Below are positions 32,335-35,978 of a stretch of DNA of 35,978 bases, piece by piece. The translations under genes and the position numbers were made by a program. Below the pieces are notes generated by a model. It saw only the letters and a list, made by a program, of their open reading frames with translations. It did not search any database and was not told the origin of the DNA. Where the stretch lies: the NCBI GenBank assembly GCA_014729725.1, contig WJJL01000012.1:1-35978 (forward strand), written 5' to 3'. The DNA comes from Candidatus Moraniibacteriota bacterium. Lineage in GTDB: Bacteria > Patescibacteriota > Minisyncoccia > CAIUEV01 > JAHKAQ01. Every line of letters starts with the position of its first letter. Position 1 is the stretch's first letter.

Positions 32335-34170
32335 ATGAAGCTTTCAAAATTTGTATATGGATTATTTTTTACTATTTTGTTTTTAAATATTTCAGGATTT
32401 TTTTATCTTTATGTTTTTTTAGTTGAAAAAACTCCCGCCAATTCGATTAAAAAACAAGAGACTCTTGACACAAGAGAGGATTTGAAGGGTTCCTCAAATT
32501 ATGATTTACAAAGTTTTTATAATAAAGATAAAAATTATGAATCGGTTTTTGAAGACTGCTCATCTAAAGCTTTAAAAGAACAAGCCTTAGCAGGAATCGT
32601 CTCGCATCATTTTTTAGCCAGAGATTTGATTGGTGATTTTTTCTGTCGTCTTCAAAATCCTGAAATCAAGAATTTGATTATCGCAGGCCCGGATCATTTT
32701 GGCCAACTTGATTTTGAATCAGCTTATGCGGCCACCAGTTTTAAAGATTGGGATACGCCTTTTGGGGCGATAACGGTTAATTCCGAGATTGATTTAGCTC
32801 AATACCTGAAAAAATCCCCTGATTTTGTAGTGGAAGATAATTTATTTGGACAGGAGCATTCCGTTTATACTTTAATTCCTTTTGCCCGAAAAACCTTTCC
32901 TTTGACTGAAATCACTCCCTTGATATTTAAAAAATCCAATAATTTTTCTTACTTTGAAGATCTGGGAAGAAAAATTTCCTCAAAAGTGGACCCCGGTAAA
33001 ACTTTATTAATCATAAGCAATGATTTTTGTCATTATAAATCTCAAAGAGATTGTCTTAAAATCGATAAAAAAAATATCGATTATTTAAATCAACTTAATT
33101 CCTTGGTCGATTTTGGTAAAATTAAAAGTGACTGTCCTCAATGCCTGGCTTTTTTAAAAGGCTATCTTGGACAAGAGGATTATTCTTTTAGGTTGTTTGA
33201 AAATAAAAACTCCGCTGATTATGGAGGAGGCATTGATAATGTTACCGGTTATATAAGCGCGGGATTTTTTAAGTCTTTTGAGGAAGAAAAAATCGCCGCA
33301 AAAAATCAAATCAGTCTTTTATTTACCGGAGATTTGATGTTTGATAGATATATTCGGCAAGTTGCTGCTCAAAAAGGCAATGATTTTATTTTTGGCGACA
33401 CAGGGTCATTGCTGCAAAAACAGGATTTGGTAATAACTAATTTAGAAGGGCCGATTACCATGAATCCTTCTATCAGTCAGGGAACTCCCATAGGCGGCCC
33501 CGGCAATATGATTTTTACTTTTGATCCGAGTTTGGCGGAGACTTTAAAGCAGTTCAACATTAAGATGGTCAATATTGGTAACAATCATATTTTGAATTTT
33601 GGACAAAAAGGCCTGGAACAGACTAAAAATTTTTTGGATCAAGAAGAGATAGAATATTTTGGAACTGTAAATCAGCTTAATAATTCGGGTTTAATTAAAA
33701 ATTTTCAAGGAGTTGAAATCGGGTTTTTAAATTATAATCAATTTGCCCGTTTTCAAACTTTTGAGGAGTTTAAAAATAAAATTCGACTCTATAAAGATAA
33801 ACATGATCTGGTCATAGTTTATGCTCATTGGGACAGGGAATACCAAACCGTTCCCCTCCCCAAAACCAGAGAAAAAGCTCATGAAATGATAGAAGAGGGC
33901 GCGGATTTAATTATCGGCTCCCACTCGCATGTTATAGGAGAAAAAGAGGTTTATAAAGGCAAAAAAATTTATTACTCCCTGGGAAATTTTATTTTTGATC
34001 AGTATTTTAGAGCTGATGCCCGGTCCGGTTTACTGGTGGAAGTTAAAATTGATCCTTTAACTAAAATTTTAACTACAAGAGAAATTTTTGTGAAAATGAA
34101 AAAAAATGGTCAAACAAAAATTTCAGAAGAGCCGGAAAAGCAATCTTTGTCCGCGCTTTCGGGGTTTTAA
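32335..34170 (+). CDS. Memo-like (AmmeMemoRadiSam B) and CapA-like fusion protein
   Basis: The 611-residue protein has an N-terminal anchor (~7-30) and then two domains. The Memo/AMMECR-B-like domain (~85-312) has SHH (90-92), GPDH (118-121), EHS (174-176) and SNDFCHY (228-234), which supply the His/Asp set known from Memo metal sites, plus CPQC (267-270). The CapA/PgsA-type metallophosphatase-like domain (~326-590) has LLFTGDLMFDR (328-338), TNLEGP, NIGNNHILNFG, YAHWDREY and GSHSHV with YYSLGNFIFDQ. CapA proteins are linked to poly-gamma-glutamate capsule export, but no pgsBC genes are here. Both metal sites look intact. The substrate is unknown; an extracytoplasmic metal-dependent redox or phosphoesterase role is an inference. 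Confidence 0.85.
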   Translation: MKLSKFVYGLFFTILFLNISGFFYLYVFLVEKTPANSIKKQETLDTREDLKGSSNYDLQSFYNKDKNYESVFEDCSSKALKEQALAGIVSHHFLARDLIGDFFCRLQNPEIKNLIIAGPDHFGQLDFESAYAATSFKDWDTPFGAITVNSEIDLAQYLKKSPDFVVEDNLFGQEHSVYTLIPFARKTFPLTEITPLIFKKSNNFSYFEDLGRKISSKVDPGKTLLIISNDFCHYKSQRDCLKIDKKNIDYLNQLNSLVDFGKIKSDCPQCLAFLKGYLGQEDYSFRLFENKNSADYGGGIDNVTGYISAGFFKSFEEEKIAAKNQISLLFTGDLMFDRYIRQVAAQKGNDFIFGDTGSLLQKQDLVITNLEGPITMNPSISQGTPIGGPGNMIFTFDPSLAETLKQFNIKMVNIGNNHILNFGQKGLEQTKNFLDQEEIEYFGTVNQLNNSGLIKNFQGVEIGFLNYNQFARFQTFEEFKNKIRLYKDKHDLVIVYAHWDREYQTVPLPKTREKAHEMIEEGADLIIGSHSHVIGEKEVYKGKKIYYSLGNFIFDQYFRADARSGLLVEVKIDPLTKILTTREIFVKMKKNGQTKISEEPEKQSLSALSGF

Positions 34171-34178
34171 AGCTTGTT

Positions 34179-34197
34179 ATCTAATATTTTTTTAGAT
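34179..34197. terminator. Hairpin between convergent genes
   Basis: ATCTAA (34179-34184) and TTAGAT (34192-34197) enclose a 7-base T-rich loop in the 21-base gap between convergent stops; the right arm covers the stop of the glycosyltransferase gene. Only six base pairs form, so it is at best a weak bidirectional terminator. Confidence 0.35.
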
Positions 34198-35400
34198 TAA
34201 TTTGTCAAAAAGCTCCAAGTATTTTTTGGAAACATTATCCCAAGTCATAGGACGGCTTTCTTTAAAGGCTTTTTTCCCCATAGCTGACCTTTGCTTTTTG
34301 TCTTTGAGCAGGTTTTTTATAGCTTCTGTATAAGCTTTGGAATTTTGGGGCGGTATAATTAAGCCGATTTTTTTATTCTTAAATTCATTGGCTTGGATAA
34401 AATCGGTTGAAATAACAGGACGCCCCGAACTTAAAGCATAAGAGAAAGTGCCGGAAACCGATTGATTAGGGTCGACTGAAGTGCAAAGATAAATATCGCA
34501 GGCTTTTAAAAATTCGATTAATTTCTGATTGGATTGATAGGAGTTTATAAATTTGACATTTTTATTTAACCGGAGCCGTCGGGTTAATTCTTTTAATTTG
34601 TCTCTGTATTTTTCGCCTTCCTTTTGCTTAATATTGGGATGGGTTTGACCGACTATTAAATACAAAAGATTCGGGTAATTTTTAATAAGTTTTGGCAAAG
34701 CTTTTATCACATATTCGATTCCTTTATTTTGACTCAAAAAACCAAAAGTTAAAAGCACGGTTCGCTTATTTAATCCCAGTTTTTTCTTGCATAAGACATT
34801 TTTTTCGTATTTGTAATCGGGAACCCCATGGGGAATTGTTTTTATTTGATTTTGGTTGATTTTATAGTCGTTAATCAGAATTTTTTTAGATGTTTTATTC
34901 ATTACCACTATATAGTTTACTTGATCCGCGATTTTTCTAATAAGGGTTTTAAAAATATAATTGGGTTTGGGGATAACTGAATGAAAGGTTATAACTACCG
35001 GTTTTTTGACTGTTTTTAAAAAATTTAAAATAAATCTTCCGTAAAGTCCGCCAAAAATTCCAAATTCGTGTTGAATATTTACAACTTGGATCTTTTTGTT
35101 GGAATTAATGAATTTGGCGCAATTTTGATAATCTTTTTTATCGTTTCGATTAATGTTTAGAATAGAGTCTTTATATTTTTTCTTGTCTTTTTTTTCATCG
35201 ATAAGAGAGATTAATTTGAAATTCAAAGCTTTCTGGCTGTTTTTTTCCATAGAAGAAAACAAATTTTGAGTAAAAGTAGCAATCCCGCATTTTTTTGGCG
35301 GGAAATTGGAAATATAGACGATTGTGGGTTTTTTACCTGAATAACTTTTATTATTATAAAAATTATAAACCGTCTTTTTTAATTTGTTCAACAAGTTCAT
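34192..35400 (-). CDS. GT4-family glycosyltransferase
   Basis: This 402-residue GT-B enzyme begins with a basic stretch and then PTIVYISNFPPKKCGIATFTQNL (~25-47), the glycine-bearing acceptor-side loop of GT4. QHEFGIFGGLYG and HSVIPKP follow. The C-terminal nucleotide-sugar half has LTFGFLSQNKGIEYVIKALP, IVGQTHP, FINSYQSNQKLIEFLKACD and SVSGTFSYALSSGRPVIST. The donor is probably a GDP- or UDP-sugar. It overlaps the upstream GH130-like gene by 38 bases, so the two should be co-translated. That partner makes mannose chemistry plausible, but this is inference. No good Met lies shortly downstream, so the overlapping ATG was kept. Confidence 0.88.
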   Translation of the reverse strand: MNLLNKLKKTVYNFYNNKSYSGKKPTIVYISNFPPKKCGIATFTQNLFSSMEKNSQKALNFKLISLIDEKKDKKKYKDSILNINRNDKKDYQNCAKFINSNKKIQVVNIQHEFGIFGGLYGRFILNFLKTVKKPVVITFHSVIPKPNYIFKTLIRKIADQVNYIVVMNKTSKKILINDYKINQNQIKTIPHGVPDYKYEKNVLCKKKLGLNKRTVLLTFGFLSQNKGIEYVIKALPKLIKNYPNLLYLIVGQTHPNIKQKEGEKYRDKLKELTRRLRLNKNVKFINSYQSNQKLIEFLKACDIYLCTSVDPNQSVSGTFSYALSSGRPVISTDFIQANEFKNKKIGLIIPPQNSKAYTEAIKNLLKDKKQRSAMGKKAFKESRPMTWDNVSKKYLELFDKLI

Positions 35401-35978
35401 TTATATTTAGGGATTTAGCTCCGATTAATTTATCCGCGGCGCCATAATATATTGTTAAATTCTCTCCTTCCGGCACCGCAGCGGTAGGAAAGACTACATT
35501 GTTGACTACTCCCTGCTTTTCCCAGTCTTGTTCAGGGCTAAATAAAGGCTGCTTTAATCTTGCGATTAATTTTCGGGGATCATTCAAATCAAGTAAAGCA
35601 GCTGCGGCATGATAGATTTTGCTTTCATTAGTGTCTTGTACCGCGTGATAAATCATCAGCCAGCCATCTTTGGTTTCGATAGGCACACAACCCCCTCCGA
35701 CATTTCTAGATTCAAACCAATATTTGGGATTTAAAACTATATACTCGCTTAGATTTTTTAAATATTGCCTCCAGTAATCATCGGTTAGGTCTTTAAATTT
35801 ATCAAATTCTATAACTTGAATTCCGGGCAGGATTCTGTGAAATAAAATATATTTTCCGTTAATTTTTTTTGGTAGTAAAAAAGCGTCTTTTTCCCATAAC
35901 TTAATTTCTTCCCCCAGTTTTTGCTTGTAAATCGCTTCAAAAAGAAAATAGCGTTCCTGTAGTTTGGAATTTCTGAAA
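35363..35978 (-). CDS. GH130-family glycoside phosphorylase/hydrolase (5' partial)
   Basis: The frame stays open through the right edge of the window, so the N-terminal part of the gene is missing. About 204 residues are visible. They match the GH130 five-bladed propeller: WEKDAFLLPKKINGKYILFHR, FESRNVGGGCVPIETKDGWLMIYHAV, AAALLDLNDPRKLIARLKQPLFSPE, GVVNNVVFPTAAV and the closing YYGAADKLIG. GH130 members act on beta-mannosides, commonly as phosphorylases. A GTG at 35684-35686 could be read as a start, but conserved family sequence continues well upstream of it (to 35978), so that is an internal Val. It overlaps the following glycosyltransferase gene by 38 bases. Confidence 0.85.
   Translation of the reverse strand, partial: FRNSKLQERYFLFEAIYKQKLGEEIKLWEKDAFLLPKKINGKYILFHRILPGIQVIEFDKFKDLTDDYWRQYLKNLSEYIVLNPKYWFESRNVGGGCVPIETKDGWLMIYHAVQDTNESKIYHAAAALLDLNDPRKLIARLKQPLFSPEQDWEKQGVVNNVVFPTAAVPEGENLTIYYGAADKLIGAKSLNINELVEQIKKDGL

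Overview
The window is AT-rich, densely coded bacterial DNA using the standard code (TGA serves as a normal stop). I infer a Candidate Phyla Radiation (Patescibacteria) bacterium. The reasons are a Memo/CapA fusion, a DUF3160 protein, a Trp-Cys-motif repeat protein, very long Asp/Glu-rich surface proteins, and no Shine-Dalgarno sequence at any start I examined. No rRNA, tRNA or marker gene is present, so this placement is an inference from gene content. No rRNA, tRNA, CRISPR array, insertion sequence or phage gene was found.

Left part (1-9048): the end of a repeat protein with an atypical kinase-like domain; a UMPH-1-type HAD 5'-nucleotidase; then a branched-chain amino acid operon, ilvE-ilvD-ilvB-ilvN-nitroreductase-ilvC. 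The operon is preceded by what looks like a classical ribosome-mediated attenuator: a promoter, a 22-codon leader peptide rich in Ile/Leu/Val/Thr, mutually exclusive hairpins and a terminator. The operon encodes every step from pyruvate (or 2-oxobutyrate) to Val/Ile. No ilvA or leuABCD is in view.

Middle (9045-14455): a minus-strand pair of an EndoQ-like PHP endonuclease and a UvrD-family helicase with overlapping stop and start codons, suggesting a coupled repair module for deaminated bases. Divergent from it are a ModF/PhrA-like double ABC ATPase and a RidA-family imine deaminase.

Surface region (14833-26747): two secreted proteins of 1938 and 1041 residues flank an 896-residue protein with a beta-solenoid-like repeat region. 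The two secreted proteins end in the same cassette: an Ig-like module, an acidic linker, an almost invariant FWP[E/D]S motif, a membrane helix and basic residues. This looks like an undescribed surface sorting or anchoring signal.

Right part (26873-35978): a PrsW-like membrane protease; a 590-residue protein resembling the methyltransferase/target-recognition part of Type ISP restriction enzymes, but with both the SAM-binding and catalytic motifs degenerated; a DUF3160 membrane protein; a Memo-CapA fusion; and a minus-strand GT4 glycosyltransferase overlapping a GH130-family gene that runs off the right edge.

The items most worth a second look are the ilv attenuator, the pseudo-methyltransferase, the FWP[E/D]S C-terminal signal and the window-wide lack of Shine-Dalgarno sequences.
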